Notes: generated from the sequence alone by a model not told the origin. Positions 1-9,837 are shown, counted from the stretch's first letter. The stretch is 64,000 nucleotides of DNA from Strigamia acuminata (GCA_949358305.1 OX442315.1:8520427-8584426), one strand, 5' to 3'. Made by a program: numbers and translations.

Positions 1-236
1 TAAAAGAAAAGATTAGAAAGATCTTCGGATCACAAAGACAAAATTGTCTAAAATAAATTTGTCAAAAAAGATAAACTCCGCATGCCATGCAGAGGGGACG
101 CCATCTAGCGGCCCGAAATCAAATTAGAAAACAATATTTTATCGAAAATGCTAAAATAAATGTCACACACATAAGGAATTGTTATTATATTGAAAAGATT
201 TATTGAATAACATTCTTTTGATAGACTGAACAAGCC
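1..236. other. AT-rich leader, no gene seen
   Basis: No convincing coding or RNA gene is visible. The stretch ends in a good start context (gcc before ATG, G after) for the ORF at 237. If the LTR proposed at 2717 is real, this stretch is internal sequence of the same element. No copy of that LTR's end is visible here, so its 5' LTR must lie outside the window. Confidence 0.4.
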
Positions 237-899
237 ATGGCGTCCTGGGAGGCGATTCCGGAAGGTGCAATCATTAGACTAAACATCTTCCGTGGAAGGA
301 TCCCGGACAAGATTCAAATAGTGTTCAAGCGACTAGGATATGACGCTTGGATAACTCGGAAGTGGCTCACCAACCAAATCAAAAAATATTGGGGGACCAC
401 GAAGCGAATCTGCCATGGAGACACATTGGAAGCGCACGCCTTACGTCAACTCATACCCGAACTGGAAGACCCGCATGGACCCATTTTCAATGAGTTGCTG
501 GCGGAATTATATCCAATGGTTTACGAAGAGGCTAAGGATTATGAAGTGTATTGCGACCCGGCAACAAATCGGCAAAAGTTTGCTAAGCGAGTTATGGCAA
601 GGATCAAGGCGGAAGCTGGCCCAGTAGCAGCAGAATTTATAGTCAAACAACAAGCTTTTTTAGAAGAGCAGGAAAAGCTAGGAGGCCCGCCTGTGACGTC
701 ACCACCCGAACATTTCGCAAAAACGCAGACTCAGATGCATCAATTACATCTAACTGGAGCCGTGGGAAATCGAGTTGCAAACACCAACCGAAATCGACCG
801 CGCAGACGATATGCCCCAACTAAAGCGATGAAGGATTGGGAACGTCTCGAAGATCAGCGCTCAAGAAGAAGTCCGACATTCTCCCATCGAGTGGCATGA
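237..899 (+). CDS. Unrecognised 220-aa basic protein, ORF1 of an LTR-type element
   Basis: An ATG in strong start context opens 220 codons. I do not recognise a domain. The N-terminal 70 residues look folded (mixed hydrophobic, WLTNQIKKYW). The middle is helical, and residues ~180-220 are Arg/Asn rich (NRNRPRRR), suggesting nucleic-acid binding. The next ORF lies one frame away (+1), and its frame is already open from 832, so the two overlap by 68 nt and may be joined by frameshifting. Both ORFs sit just upstream of a polypurine tract and a putative LTR, so they are inferred to be retroelement ORFs (gag-like, or env-position accessory genes) rather than host genes. An ordinary host gene is possible but no introns are evident. 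Confidence 0.55.
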   Translation: MASWEAIPEGAIIRLNIFRGRIPDKIQIVFKRLGYDAWITRKWLTNQIKKYWGTTKRICHGDTLEAHALRQLIPELEDPHGPIFNELLAELYPMVYEEAKDYEVYCDPATNRQKFAKRVMARIKAEAGPVAAEFIVKQQAFLEEQEKLGGPPVTSPPEHFAKTQTQMHQLHLTGAVGNRVANTNRNRPRRRYAPTKAMKDWERLEDQRSRRSPTFSHRVA

Positions 900-990
900 A
901 GAAGCACGCGAAGTCACGCCACCAAAGAGAGCAAAAAAATGCAGGAGGTCGCACAAAAAGTCGAAAGCTCAACGTGAAATTACTCTGCCG

Positions 991-2676
991 ATGTCAAAAA
1001 AGGACGCACTTTTAATCAAGATTAAGGGCACCTGCGACCCCGACGAGCCCATCATCCCGTTGGTTGAGTGGGACGACTCGTGGCAAGAGGATTTCGTGAT
1101 TGTCGATGAGGCAGAAGAATCAGAGTATTCGTCGGATGCAGGGAAGGAAGCAGTCGCTACAGGCGGAGAAGAATCGTCGGTGTTCCAGAGTCCAGCACCA
1201 CACAAGGATGTACCTGACACTCCATCACCAAGACCATCCTCACCCGAGGAAACGATGACCATTCAGGTACCAAGCTTGACTCAAGAGGCATCAGTAGAGC
1301 TGGAAGCCCCACCTCCACCTCCCCAATTGCAAGAACTGATGACGCTGAAAGTCAAACCACCTAAAGCGAAAAGGAAGCCAAAAATGTTACGTCCGAAAAA
1401 TTCGATTGAACGTGATCGTTTGAAGGAAAAGAAGACGCCAACTGTAGACCCGCACACGTTGCCAATGGAGGGACCCATTCCACTGATGGACCACTCGATT
1501 CCGGTCCCAGAACTCGCATTGTGCCCAGGGGAACAACCAATGAGACCCCAAGAAGATTACGACAAGGATTTCTACAGATTATGGCGCGGTTATTTGAAAT
1601 ACCCGTTGAACACCCAGAAACTGGTCCTCACAAATTTGGATGGATATCAGGCCGCCCAGCTCAATGAAGCGGTGAACGAGATGAAGCGTTTGGCCAGGGA
1701 ATTTGTGCAAGTACCACTGAGGGAGCAAACTGAACGCTGGCTGCAAAAATTCCAGAAGAAAACGGTGAAAGTGCAGCAACGCCTACTGTTTCCGGGGGTA
1801 TTCTACACCGATGAGGCGTCGTTCATAGGCGATACTGTGTTGTATACAACGCCATTAGGAATTCCACCTGAAATGCTTACCAACTGGAAGTCAATCCTCT
1901 ACGATGCGGTGTTGCTTCGGAGCAATTTGGTGTATGCAAATCTGGCAAATGGAGAAACATGCAATCAGAGCGCGATTCGCCTGAGACAGGAATGGACGAT
2001 GAGATTAGAAGAGATGGAAAAGCGTCGAGACTCGCAGACGTTTGGCGCACAAGCTTGTGCATTGTGGAGACCTGCTGGGGCCCCGTTCAGACCAAGGGCA
2101 ACACCAACAGGTGCAAGTGCTCCTTCCACCACTGCATTTGCTCAAGTCAGCCGCCCTTACGTCACCTACATGCCGTCAGTCACCTATGTGCCAGCGGTGT
2201 ATCGGGCGCTGACCACAACCACGAACGCCACGGAGGCAGGGATTTGTTCATTGGAACCGTCTGCCAGCGGGAAAGAGGAAGTACAAACCGTTTCCATGAT
2301 CCAAAATATGGAGTACGGCAAAATCAGGTACTATTACCCCAAGTTAAAGTTTTCCGATGGCACGAGAGCTTTGTTAAAGAACAGCTCCACTCTTTGTAAA
2401 GAGGCGTTTAAATGGCTTGAAAAATCTGTGCGCGAGTTGCAATACCGAACGCGTCACCGCCAACTCATTGCAGTACGCCGAGCCCCGAGCAGTGAGGAAG
2501 AGAAATTCGAAATGAATTACGACCATGTCCTCAAGAAGACGGCAGACATTCGTGACGTTTGGTTACACGTCAATACAGGAATGATGTCTGGCCCAGCCCG
2601 CGGATTGCCAAAATTCTCAATTTCCGAGAATGCAACTCCCGTGGCTATTCCTGAGACGAAAGGGGTTGTTTGGTAA
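991..2676 (+). CDS. Unrecognised 561-aa acidic/proline-rich protein, ORF2 of an LTR-type element
   Basis: The first ATG is at 991, but the frame is open from 832, and the extra 53 codons look coding (a Lys/Arg cluster PPKRAKKCRR near 940). Residues ~35-95 are acidic and Ser-rich. Residues ~105-150 carry a proline run followed by a basic NLS-like stretch (KAKRKPK). Residues ~190-350 form a likely helical domain with several Trp and Leu heptads, and ~360-420 is Pro/Thr-rich low complexity. The C-terminal 130 residues look folded and basic. No reverse transcriptase, protease, CCHC or signal peptide is present. The stop codon lies 26 nt before a polypurine tract. I infer a structural or accessory protein of an LTR element; no family can be named. 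Confidence 0.55.
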   Translation: MSKKDALLIKIKGTCDPDEPIIPLVEWDDSWQEDFVIVDEAEESEYSSDAGKEAVATGGEESSVFQSPAPHKDVPDTPSPRPSSPEETMTIQVPSLTQEASVELEAPPPPPQLQELMTLKVKPPKAKRKPKMLRPKNSIERDRLKEKKTPTVDPHTLPMEGPIPLMDHSIPVPELALCPGEQPMRPQEDYDKDFYRLWRGYLKYPLNTQKLVLTNLDGYQAAQLNEAVNEMKRLAREFVQVPLREQTERWLQKFQKKTVKVQQRLLFPGVFYTDEASFIGDTVLYTTPLGIPPEMLTNWKSILYDAVLLRSNLVYANLANGETCNQSAIRLRQEWTMRLEEMEKRRDSQTFGAQACALWRPAGAPFRPRATPTGASAPSTTAFAQVSRPYVTYMPSVTYVPAVYRALTTTTNATEAGICSLEPSASGKEEVQTVSMIQNMEYGKIRYYYPKLKFSDGTRALLKNSSTLCKEAFKWLEKSVRELQYRTRHRQLIAVRRAPSSEEEKFEMNYDHVLKKTADIRDVWLHVNTGMMSGPARGLPKFSISENATPVAIPETKGVVW

Positions 2677-2702
2677 AGATGTCGGTTTTGGGAAAACCTC
2701 CC

Positions 2703-2716
2703 AAAAAGAGGGGAAG
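2703..2716 (+). promoter_or_regulatory. Putative polypurine tract
   Basis: Fourteen consecutive purines (aaaaagaggggaag) are followed directly by TG, the usual start of a 3' LTR. The tract lies just downstream of the ORF2 stop, as expected for plus-strand priming in an LTR element. Confidence 0.55.
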
Positions 2717-3070
2717 TGCGGTGGCCCGGATGCCACCGAGAGGTTTTATTTTATTTGATCGCTTTGAAAATAAGTCAATTTCAAGCGAAAGGAAATAAAT
2801 AATTCCAAATTGTATTTATTTAGTGCATTTAGCAAAAGTTTGCTTTATTTTATTATTATTTTGCATTTTTTTCTCGAAATAAGTTAATTCGAGTTTGAGA
2901 TCACCATTTTTGTATGTAAATCGAATAAAATATATGCATTTGAATTATAAACCAGTTGAATTTATTTTGAGTCTTGAAAGTTGCCAAAATTGGCAGTTTT
3001 ATTATTATTTTGTGCCACAAAGTGACAGCAGCATAATTGGAGTAATTAGTAGCTATTTTTAGAACTCTGC

Positions 3071-3178
3071 CTGTCTGCAGAAGACAGCTGAGTGGGAGGT
3101 TGCCAGGGCAACCCACCCACAAGCTAAGCAATACAGGAAGTGTTTCCTGCTAATAAGGAAATTTAGCAGAAACACTTC
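3071..3178 (+). other. Cluster of three consecutive stem-loops
   Basis: The first has a 6-bp stem CTGTCT/AGACAG (3071-3087). The second, at 3092-3120, has GTGGG/CCCAC enclosing GGTTGCC/GGCAACC. The third, at 3137-3178, pairs GAAGTGTTTC and TGCTAA with their complements, giving 16 pairs with one bulged C and a 9-nt loop. Three good stems in 110 nt suggest RNA structure. They lie ~120 nt upstream of the covarying array. Confidence 0.6.
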
Positions 3179-3293
3179 AGTCTTATTTTGAAAACCTTGT
3201 TGAAACCACCACGTGAAATTGCATCCAGAAAACCTGAAAACTCTGCTGTGATTTTGTGGCTAATTTGCCAAGATTTTTAAGACTCATCATTTT

Positions 3294-3426
3294 CTTGTAA
3301 CAGTGAACCCACTGTTACGAGATATTTTCTTGTGATAACCACATTGTTATCACGAGAGCCCGCTTCTTGCAACAATCAATTTGTTGTTGTGAGACATTTG
3401 TTTCTTGTCGCTTAATTAGCGACGAG
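3294..3426 (+). other. Array of four hairpins with conserved CTTG/YGAG stem bases and different stems
   Basis: The hairpins lie at 3294-3321, 3329-3356, 3366-3393 and 3404-3426. Each begins CTTG and ends CGAG (TGAG in the third), preceded by TT or TTT and usually followed by A(T)AT. The upper stems differ in sequence yet stay paired: GTAACAGTG/CACTGTTAC, GTGATAAC/GTTATCAC, CAACAA/TTGTTG and GTCGCT/AGCGAC. All four keep a T-G wobble at the same third position of the base. Spacers are 7-10 nt, giving a ~36-nt period. Compensatory change between repeats is seen directly; function as RNA is inferred. Confidence 0.75.
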
Positions 3427-3916
3427 ATATTTATTTGACCGTTTAGTCAGCCCGCCGTCAAGATTGTCGTGTGTGCCGGCGTGCCGCACGAGATCCGAGT
3501 CGAGGGTGTTGGCAAATTGGCCAGTCTGTAACGCAACCGAGACGTTTTCGCCACCGTCACGGTCGTCTGTCGCGCCGTCGTGCCGAGCAGAGACCCGAGT
3601 CGTGTGGGTAATCGTTTATCGAGGTGATTTAGTCGTGGGAGTGCGGACGTTTGTGAGACGTCGCGTTTGAAGAAAACGTCGGGAAAACGTTCCGTCGGCG
3701 TACGAGAACGTTCCACCAACGAGACGGAGTCGAGAAGGAGGAAATCCAGCACCCAGCCGTCGCAGGATTTGGAGAGGAACGAAACAGCGTCGAGGACGGA
3801 AAACCAGCGCCGTCGCCGCCATCTTCTTTATTTTATTCCTATTTTCCTAATTTCGATAAGTATTTTGTTTAGTATTTTGGTTATGTTAACGGTAAAAAGT
3901 AATGTTAAGAAAGCTG

Positions 3917-4234
3917 TGTGAAATCTCGCAATTTAAAAGAAGCTATTTTTGCTAAAAAACTGATTGAAATTCTAACTTAACTGGAATTTTTCTGAAGACA
4001 AAATAAAACCATGCTTTTAACATAAAGACAAGATTTATTGTAACAATATTTGGGGTTTACATTTGGAAAAACAGGAACAAAGGTCAAACATGATAATTTA
4101 TGACGAATAACTGGACTTCCGTACGCGCGTCATACAATCTCGCACAAGAAAGCACCGCCTGGATGATGGCTTCACTGCACGACACCGAACATGAACGCGC
4201 GACCCCAAACATCTAAAACTCGTCAGTTTTCACA
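3917..4234 (-). repeat. BEL-1 3' LTR
   Basis: This 318-bp terminal repeat matches 9520-9837. In the element's own orientation it starts TGTGAAAACT and ends ...TTTCACA. The polyprotein stop codon overlaps its first bases. Confidence 0.95.
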
Positions 4235-7200
4235 CTGGGGCCGGAGTGAGTTCTTCACTCGCTTCAATTCCGTCCTGAGCCTCCAAGATGCACAATCGTT
4301 GTACCGGTCTTCTCAGGACTTTATTAAAGGGAAGCTGTATCTCACACGCTCGTACTCGCCCATCTCTTCCTATGAAAACTTCTCTAATCCTACCAATTTT
4401 CCACGTCATGCGCGGCTGATTTAACTCTTCAATCACAACAATGTCCCCTTTCTGAACTTCACGAGACGCCTTCGTTTTGTTGTATTCTCTCAACTCGGTG
4501 AGATATTCATGATTCCACCGTGACCACAAATGACTTATTTTTTGCTGTCGCTGTTTCCATCGTTTCAACAATGTCACTGTGCTTGATGAAAGTTTCTCGT
4601 CCAACTTCTGGTTAGGATCCGGTAAATTGCAGCTTCTTCCTCCGGTTAAGAAGTGAGATGGACTCAGCGGTTGTTCATCTTCGTTTTCTGTGTAGACATA
4701 TGTAATAGGACGGGAATTAATACAGGATTCAACTTCTGAGAGGATGGTGGTTAGCTCTTCGAAGTCCAATGTAGTTTGACCGAGAACTTTCTTTAAACTC
4801 ATCTTCGTCGACTTCACCATACGCTCCCAGAACCCACCCCACCACGGAGCTCGTTCCACGATGAAACTCCACTCGATTTTTCTATCTGTTAAGAAGCCCT
4901 GAAACTGCTCTTTTCTAATGGAACTTAACAAGGCGCAAAGTTCCTTTTCGGTTCTCTTGAACGTTAGCGCATTATCCGAATAAATTTTCGTTGGTATGCC
5001 CCTTCGTGCAAAAAATCGCTTTAGGGCCAGAATAAAACGTTCAGTATTCATGCTGGTGACTAGTTCGAGATGTACGGCCCTAATTACTGCGCATGTTATC
5101 ACTACAATGTAACACTTTTCACCGCTTTGCTGGTACAGAGGTCCGGCAAAATCAATACCGACGACTTGGAACGGTGCAGCCTGCGTAATTCGATCTGGTG
5201 GCAACGCAGCTTCCACTTGTTGTACTAACCGCCCTTGCACTCGCTTGCAGACGAAACATCTATTCAACTCGCTTTTGACTGTTTTTCGGAGTTTTGGTGT
5301 CCAAAAACATTGTCTCAACTCTGCTAACGTCTCGCCAAGTCCGCCGTGAAATACTCGCTGGTGAGCTGCCAGAATAATAAGTTTTGTTAGTGGGTGATTT
5401 GGATGTAAAACGATTGGGTTTTTCAAGTTCTTTTTTGTCCCCGCCCACTGGATTCGCGTGTTTAATCGCATGGTTTGTTCGCTGTCCATGAAACACGTCA
5501 CATTTCGTAATATCGAATCTCGTTCGAAACTCTGTTGATTTTTAATTGCTAAAAGTTCCTTTGAATAACTCTGTTGTTGCATTGTTTGCAACCAGTATCT
5601 TTCGGAATTGTTAATTTCGTCTGTCGTCAATGGTGAACCGTCTCGCACTGCACTTTTACAATTGTTAAGAAAACGATTCACCCAGCTGGTTACACGCAAC
5701 AATCTTCTCCAACTGCCGTATCGAGTGGGCACATCTATCAACCAAGTTTGGGGAACGATGACTGTTGCTGCTAGAGTTTCTTCCAACTCCATCTCAAAAT
5801 CGTCCGCCTGAGTCGTCGGAACACTTGGCCATTCGTGTTCATCCATCGTGAGCCACTCGGGGCCGTTCCACCATGTCTTGGACTCCAATAACGATTTTGC
5901 ATCTATCCCACGTGTGAGTAGGTCGGCAGGATTCTGGACGCCAGGGCAATGACGCCAATTTGCAAACGGCACGTGCTGTTTTATCTCCTCGACTCGGCGT
6001 GCGACGAACGGAATCGCCTTTTTTCGCTCTCCTAGCCAACACAAAACGATAGTGGAGTCGGTCCAGGCTGTGACCTTCGCAGTCGTGAACTGCTTCATTC
6101 GACCTGCGACTCGTGCCAAAAGTAACGCGCCCATCAACTCGAGTCGTGGCAGCGTCAACGTTTTTATCGGAGCTATTCTGCATTTAGAGAGAACGAAAAA
6201 AGTATTGATTAGTGAATTACATTGACGCACTCTTGTGTACGCCACGATGCCATATGCTAACGGACTGGCGTCGCAAAACAAATGAAGTTCAATTTCTGAT
6301 GCATTTGGATCGATTCCATAATGTCTGGGCACTCGAACTCGCTCTAACTCTGGCAATTGACTCTTCCAGTTTTCCCACTGTGGTATCAGTTCTTTCGGAA
6401 GTCGATCATCCCATTCCATTTTATGTTTCCACAATTGTTGGAAAAACATCTTTCCTGTCACCGTAAATGGCGATGCAAAACCCAACGGATCAAAAACTTG
6501 GGCCACTAATTGGATCACTCGTCGTTTGGTGATTAATTCACGTTCGAGAGTCGTTTTCACTTCCTCGAGATCGAGTGCCAATTCATCCAATTCACAGTTC
6601 CATTTCAGCCCTAACACTTTAACTTCAGTCTCGAGCTCTGTCTCCGGGTGATCGATTTTAAACTGTTCACGTAAAAGTTTCGAATTACTGTTCCATTTAA
6701 CCAAATCCATACTTGCTTCACACATTATTTCGGACACTTTCTTGTACGTTTCGATCGCCTCTTGGTCGGTGCTGACACTGTCTAAATAGTCGTCCACGTA
6801 GAATCGTTTCAACAGTCGCGCGATCAATTCTGCATACTTTGTTGCGTACTTCTCCAAGTGATGTTGGATGGTCCCGTTCAGCAAATATGGGCTTGGAGAC
6901 GCCCCAAACAGAACTCGAGTCTGTCGGAGAATCTCCACCTTAATCGGGCTCACTAAATCCCAGTCAGCGGCAATCCACAAGAATCGCACTGCATCTCTGT
7001 CGTCCAGATGGAGCAAAATCTGGTGGAACGCTTGTTTGATGTCGCTTATCAACGCCACTATTAACTGTCTAAAAAATAACAATGCATTGATTAGTTCTGG
7101 TAACAAGTTTGGCCCAGTAAAGAGGCAATCATTCAACGAGCGGCTTTTTTGCGCGTGCGACGAGGCATCGTACACGATACGCAATTTAGTTGTACTACGA

Positions 7201-9422
7201 CGCTCTCGTATGACGGGACTGTGCGGCAAATAGTAACAACCGCTCTGATCTGACACTTCTGGGGCCGTCTCAATGATTCCTTCCGCCATCTGGTCATCCA
7301 AAACTTTCTTATAGCGATAATAAAGTTCGGGATCTTTTCTAAATTTTCGGACTAAATTCCACAATCTTTTTAAAGCGATTTGATAGTTACTGTCTAGTTC
7401 ACTTTTCGGCATTAGCCACGGCAACCGCACTTCATATCTGTCACCAGTCCATTTAATCGACTTCTTGAACGCTGTCACTGCTTGATCGTCCTCGTCTTGA
7501 TGGTCAGTAAGAGTCTCGTGTGGAATACCCAAGTCTTCCAACTCCCAAAAACGTTTCAGCATGTTGTCCAGTCGATCCTCGTAACGCGCAAGATGCACCT
7601 GAATGGTCGGCTGTTTGGTTATCGTTTCCTCACTTCGAATCGCTCCGTGCATCGTCCACCCAAGTCCTGTATGCAAACACATCAGATTTTCGTCTAATCG
7701 TCTTGTCTCGCCGGTAACAATGCGCCAAAAGTTGTCAGCACCGATCAAAATTGACACTTCGTTCGGTTGAATTGAAAGCTGATCAATATTCAAAACAATG
7801 TTATTTTGCTTCAACTTCTCACGCACGTGAACTCCCGACTGTTTTGCTAAGGAATTGCTGATCCACGGCACTTCTATGAGTTCTAAATCGAAAGAATTGT
7901 CATTAATTTGGGTGTTTCGTAATGTAATTTTAACTCTTCGACGACTCTCTGGCTTAGCTACTGTTTCACCAAAACCAGTAATGCTGATAAGTTGTTCTCC
8001 CACAACTTGAGCTCCAATTTCTTTAACCAACTTCGAACTGATGAACGACCGGTGACTGCCTCCGTCGAAGAAACAGTGCACCGTTTTCGTCTTGTGGTTG
8101 GACTCCACGTTGGCCATTAGGACTTGCAAGAAAATGTCAGTGTTAGCTGTAGTTACTGTTGACGCCAAAACGTTCTCTGCTTTTTCTGTCGGCCCTTCGC
8201 ACAACAATATGTGGTGAAATCGTTCGCACTGTACGCATTTTTCCTTCTGTGGGCAGTTTCGGGCCATGTGTTTGTTCGCCAAACACTTGAAGCAACGTCG
8301 AGCTTGCTGGCAACGCTTCAATCGATCTGCAATTGATAAGGGACAGTCTTCCTTCTTGTGGCTGGTTTCGCTGCAGAAAATACAAGTAGAATCGGAAGTG
8401 TTGGTCATCAACGCGCTCGAAGAAGCTGGTTTCTCGAAACGTGTTGTCTTCTTGGTGTCTCCGTACGTCTTCGCGACGTTTTTCTCGACCTCTTTGGTTG
8501 CGAATCGTGCATTGTCGGCTGCGTTCTGTTCTCGAATTTCTAATTCTTCTCGCCAAAATTCTAAAAATAGCTTAAGGTCATGGGTATTATTACTGTTTTT
8601 CCGCGAAAAGTCTAAAGCGATCACGTCTGGAATCGCTGCACGCAACAAGGGACACAACATAACGCCAAACGTCGTGGTTTCTATTCCTTCATTTTCGAGG
8701 TTACGGACATGCATCTCGCACGTGTCGTACAATTTTCTAAGCTTGTCGAGGTCGTTGAGTCGCTTGACTGGCTCAAGCTTCATCAACATCTGCAAATGGG
8801 CATTCACAATCACCTCCTTTCTTCCAAAACGATTTTGAAGAAGCGTGACTGCCGCTGCATAATTCTCATCACTTATCTTTAGTCCTCGCACCACAGCCGC
8901 TGCTGTGCCTTCGAGAACCGAATTTAAGTACACAAACTTAGCTTTGGTAGTGATGGAAGTGTTCCCATTTACACTCAACTCGAAATTCGACCAAAAATCG
9001 CTCCATTCGATTGGGTTTCCCGAAAATTTCTTCATTACGAGTTTCGGGAGTCTCACTGTCCAATCGTTCGTACTGCTGACCGATCCGTTGTTTGGAGCGC
9101 CTGGATTAATAACTACCGCTGGTGGAGCTAATACGTCTAATTTGATGTCGATATCTGTAAGCGCATCAATAATTTTCTCTCGATACTCTTCATTGTCCTC
9201 CTCTTCCTTTTGTAAGTCTGCTCGCGTTACAATGAATGGTGACACTTTCTCATCGAGATCATTTAATTGTTCAGATTTAGCGTTTAATTGGTTTTTTAGC
9301 TTTCTTAAAACTATCGCATCTGATTGCGCTAATGCTAATTCGACGATAACTGTATTTACCAATCGATCCGCTCCCAATCTGGCTGTTTCTTGCTGTGCGC
9401 GCAAACGATCAAGGGCGTCCAT
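4230..9422 (-). CDS. BEL-1 gag-pol polyprotein (1730 aa)
   Basis: Domains in order: N-terminal coiled coil (~1-100); DUF1759 gag region (~125-300, with the FSGNPIEWSDFW signature); three Cys/His knuckles (~344-407, e.g. CFKCLANKHMARNC); DUF1758 retropepsin with FFDGGSH (~452); reverse transcriptase (~700-900) with FYVDD near 876; RNase H (LFCDASPLAYG ~1054); integrase with H-H-C-C (~1352-1390) and catalytic Asp (IDFAGP ~1424), Asp (YSDN ~1480) and Glu (ERAPWWGGFWE ~1525); and a C-terminal DUF5641-like region. All catalytic residues expected for BEL/Pao are visible. It is a single frame without gag/pol separation, normal for the family. Translation ends only a few nucleotides inside the 3' LTR (VAL then TGA). 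The ATG at 9422 lies ~80 nt after the primer site. Confidence 0.95.
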   Translation of the reverse strand: MDALDRLRAQQETARLGADRLVNTVIVELALAQSDAIVLRKLKNQLNAKSEQLNDLDEKVSPFIVTRADLQKEEEDNEEYREKIIDALTDIDIKLDVLAPPAVVINPGAPNNGSVSSTNDWTVRLPKLVMKKFSGNPIEWSDFWSNFELSVNGNTSITTKAKFVYLNSVLEGTAAAVVRGLKISDENYAAAVTLLQNRFGRKEVIVNAHLQMLMKLEPVKRLNDLDKLRKLYDTCEMHVRNLENEGIETTTFGVMLCPLLRAAIPDVIALDFSRKNSNNTHDLKLFLEFWREELEIREQNAADNARFATKEVEKNVAKTYGDTKKTTRFEKPASSSALMTNTSDSTCIFCSETSHKKEDCPLSIADRLKRCQQARRCFKCLANKHMARNCPQKEKCVQCERFHHILLCEGPTEKAENVLASTVTTANTDIFLQVLMANVESNHKTKTVHCFFDGGSHRSFISSKLVKEIGAQVVGEQLISITGFGETVAKPESRRRVKITLRNTQINDNSFDLELIEVPWISNSLAKQSGVHVREKLKQNNIVLNIDQLSIQPNEVSILIGADNFWRIVTGETRRLDENLMCLHTGLGWTMHGAIRSEETITKQPTIQVHLARYEDRLDNMLKRFWELEDLGIPHETLTDHQDEDDQAVTAFKKSIKWTGDRYEVRLPWLMPKSELDSNYQIALKRLWNLVRKFRKDPELYYRYKKVLDDQMAEGIIETAPEVSDQSGCYYLPHSPVIRERRSTTKLRIVYDASSHAQKSRSLNDCLFTGPNLLPELINALLFFRQLIVALISDIKQAFHQILLHLDDRDAVRFLWIAADWDLVSPIKVEILRQTRVLFGASPSPYLLNGTIQHHLEKYATKYAELIARLLKRFYVDDYLDSVSTDQEAIETYKKVSEIMCEASMDLVKWNSNSKLLREQFKIDHPETELETEVKVLGLKWNCELDELALDLEEVKTTLERELITKRRVIQLVAQVFDPLGFASPFTVTGKMFFQQLWKHKMEWDDRLPKELIPQWENWKSQLPELERVRVPRHYGIDPNASEIELHLFCDASPLAYGIVAYTRVRQCNSLINTFFVLSKCRIAPIKTLTLPRLELMGALLLARVAGRMKQFTTAKVTAWTDSTIVLCWLGERKKAIPFVARRVEEIKQHVPFANWRHCPGVQNPADLLTRGIDAKSLLESKTWWNGPEWLTMDEHEWPSVPTTQADDFEMELEETLAATVIVPQTWLIDVPTRYGSWRRLLRVTSWVNRFLNNCKSAVRDGSPLTTDEINNSERYWLQTMQQQSYSKELLAIKNQQSFERDSILRNVTCFMDSEQTMRLNTRIQWAGTKKNLKNPIVLHPNHPLTKLIILAAHQRVFHGGLGETLAELRQCFWTPKLRKTVKSELNRCFVCKRVQGRLVQQVEAALPPDRITQAAPFQVVGIDFAGPLYQQSGEKCYIVVITCAVIRAVHLELVTSMNTERFILALKRFFARRGIPTKIYSDNALTFKRTEKELCALLSSIRKEQFQGFLTDRKIEWSFIVERAPWWGGFWERMVKSTKMSLKKVLGQTTLDFEELTTILSEVESCINSRPITYVYTENEDEQPLSPSHFLTGGRSCNLPDPNQKLDEKLSSSTVTLLKRWKQRQQKISHLWSRWNHEYLTELREYNKTKASREVQKGDIVVIEELNQPRMTWKIGRIREVFIGRDGRVRACEIQLPFNKVLRRPVQRLCILEAQDGIEASEELTPAPV

Positions 9423-9501
9423 CTTGTCCTTGTCTGGTCTTGGTGCTTTTCTTTGAAATTACGAGTTCTTTCGAGCTGTTCTGTCCGGATTCACTGTTAC
9501 T

Positions 9502-9519
9502 TCCCGGGTTTCGGCACCA
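9502..9519 (-). promoter_or_regulatory. BEL-1 primer-binding site (tRNA-Phe)
   Basis: The minus strand reads TGGTGCCGAAACCCGGGA immediately inside the 5' LTR. This is complementary to the 3' 18 nt of metazoan tRNA-Phe (acceptor GCCGAAA). The same 18 bases are used by BEL-2. Confidence 0.88.
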
Positions 9520-9837
9520 TGTGAAATCTCGCAATTTAAAAGAAGCTATTTTTGCTAAAAAACTGATTGAAATTCTAACTTAACTGGAATTTTTCTGAAG
9601 ACAAAATAAAACCATGCTTTTAACATAAAGACAAGATTTATTGTAACAATATTTGGGGTTTACATTTGGAAAAACAGGAACAAAGGTCAAACATGATAAT
9701 TTATGACGAATAACTGGACTTCCGTACGCGCGTCATACAATCTCGCACAAGAAAGCACCGCCTGGATGATGGCTTCACTGCACGACACCGAACATGAACG
9801 CGCGACCCCAAACATCTAAAACTCGTCAGTTTTCACA
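9520..9837 (-). repeat. BEL-1 5' LTR
   Basis: This 318-bp terminal repeat is the promoter-side LTR for the minus-strand element and is directly followed by the target copy agctg. Confidence 0.95.

Larger units (their letters stand above)
3917..9837 (-). mobile_element. BEL/Pao LTR retrotransposon BEL-1, complete and young
   Basis: The element is 5921 bp, read on the minus strand. The two LTRs are 318 bp each (3917-4234 and 9520-9837) and look identical by eye. Both flanks carry agctg (3912-3916 and 9838-9842), a 5-bp target duplication as usual for BEL. The primer site and one uninterrupted polyprotein are present. It interrupts the putative LTR of the preceding element. Identical LTRs imply recent insertion, and the element may be autonomous. 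Confidence 0.95.

Noticed and set aside
3294-3426. tRNA-like or hammerhead ribozyme interpretation of the hairpins
   Set aside because: No T-arm or anticodon pattern, and no CTGATGA/GAAA catalytic core is present.
3464-3921. GC-rich open frames of 68-101 codons on both strands, one (3667-3921) with a hydrophobic segment
   Set aside because: They open with TTG rather than ATG and lie inside the putative LTR; GC-rich sequence alone explains the lack of stops. BEL-1 does not truncate the 3667 frame (TGA replaces an original TAA), but there is no start codon.
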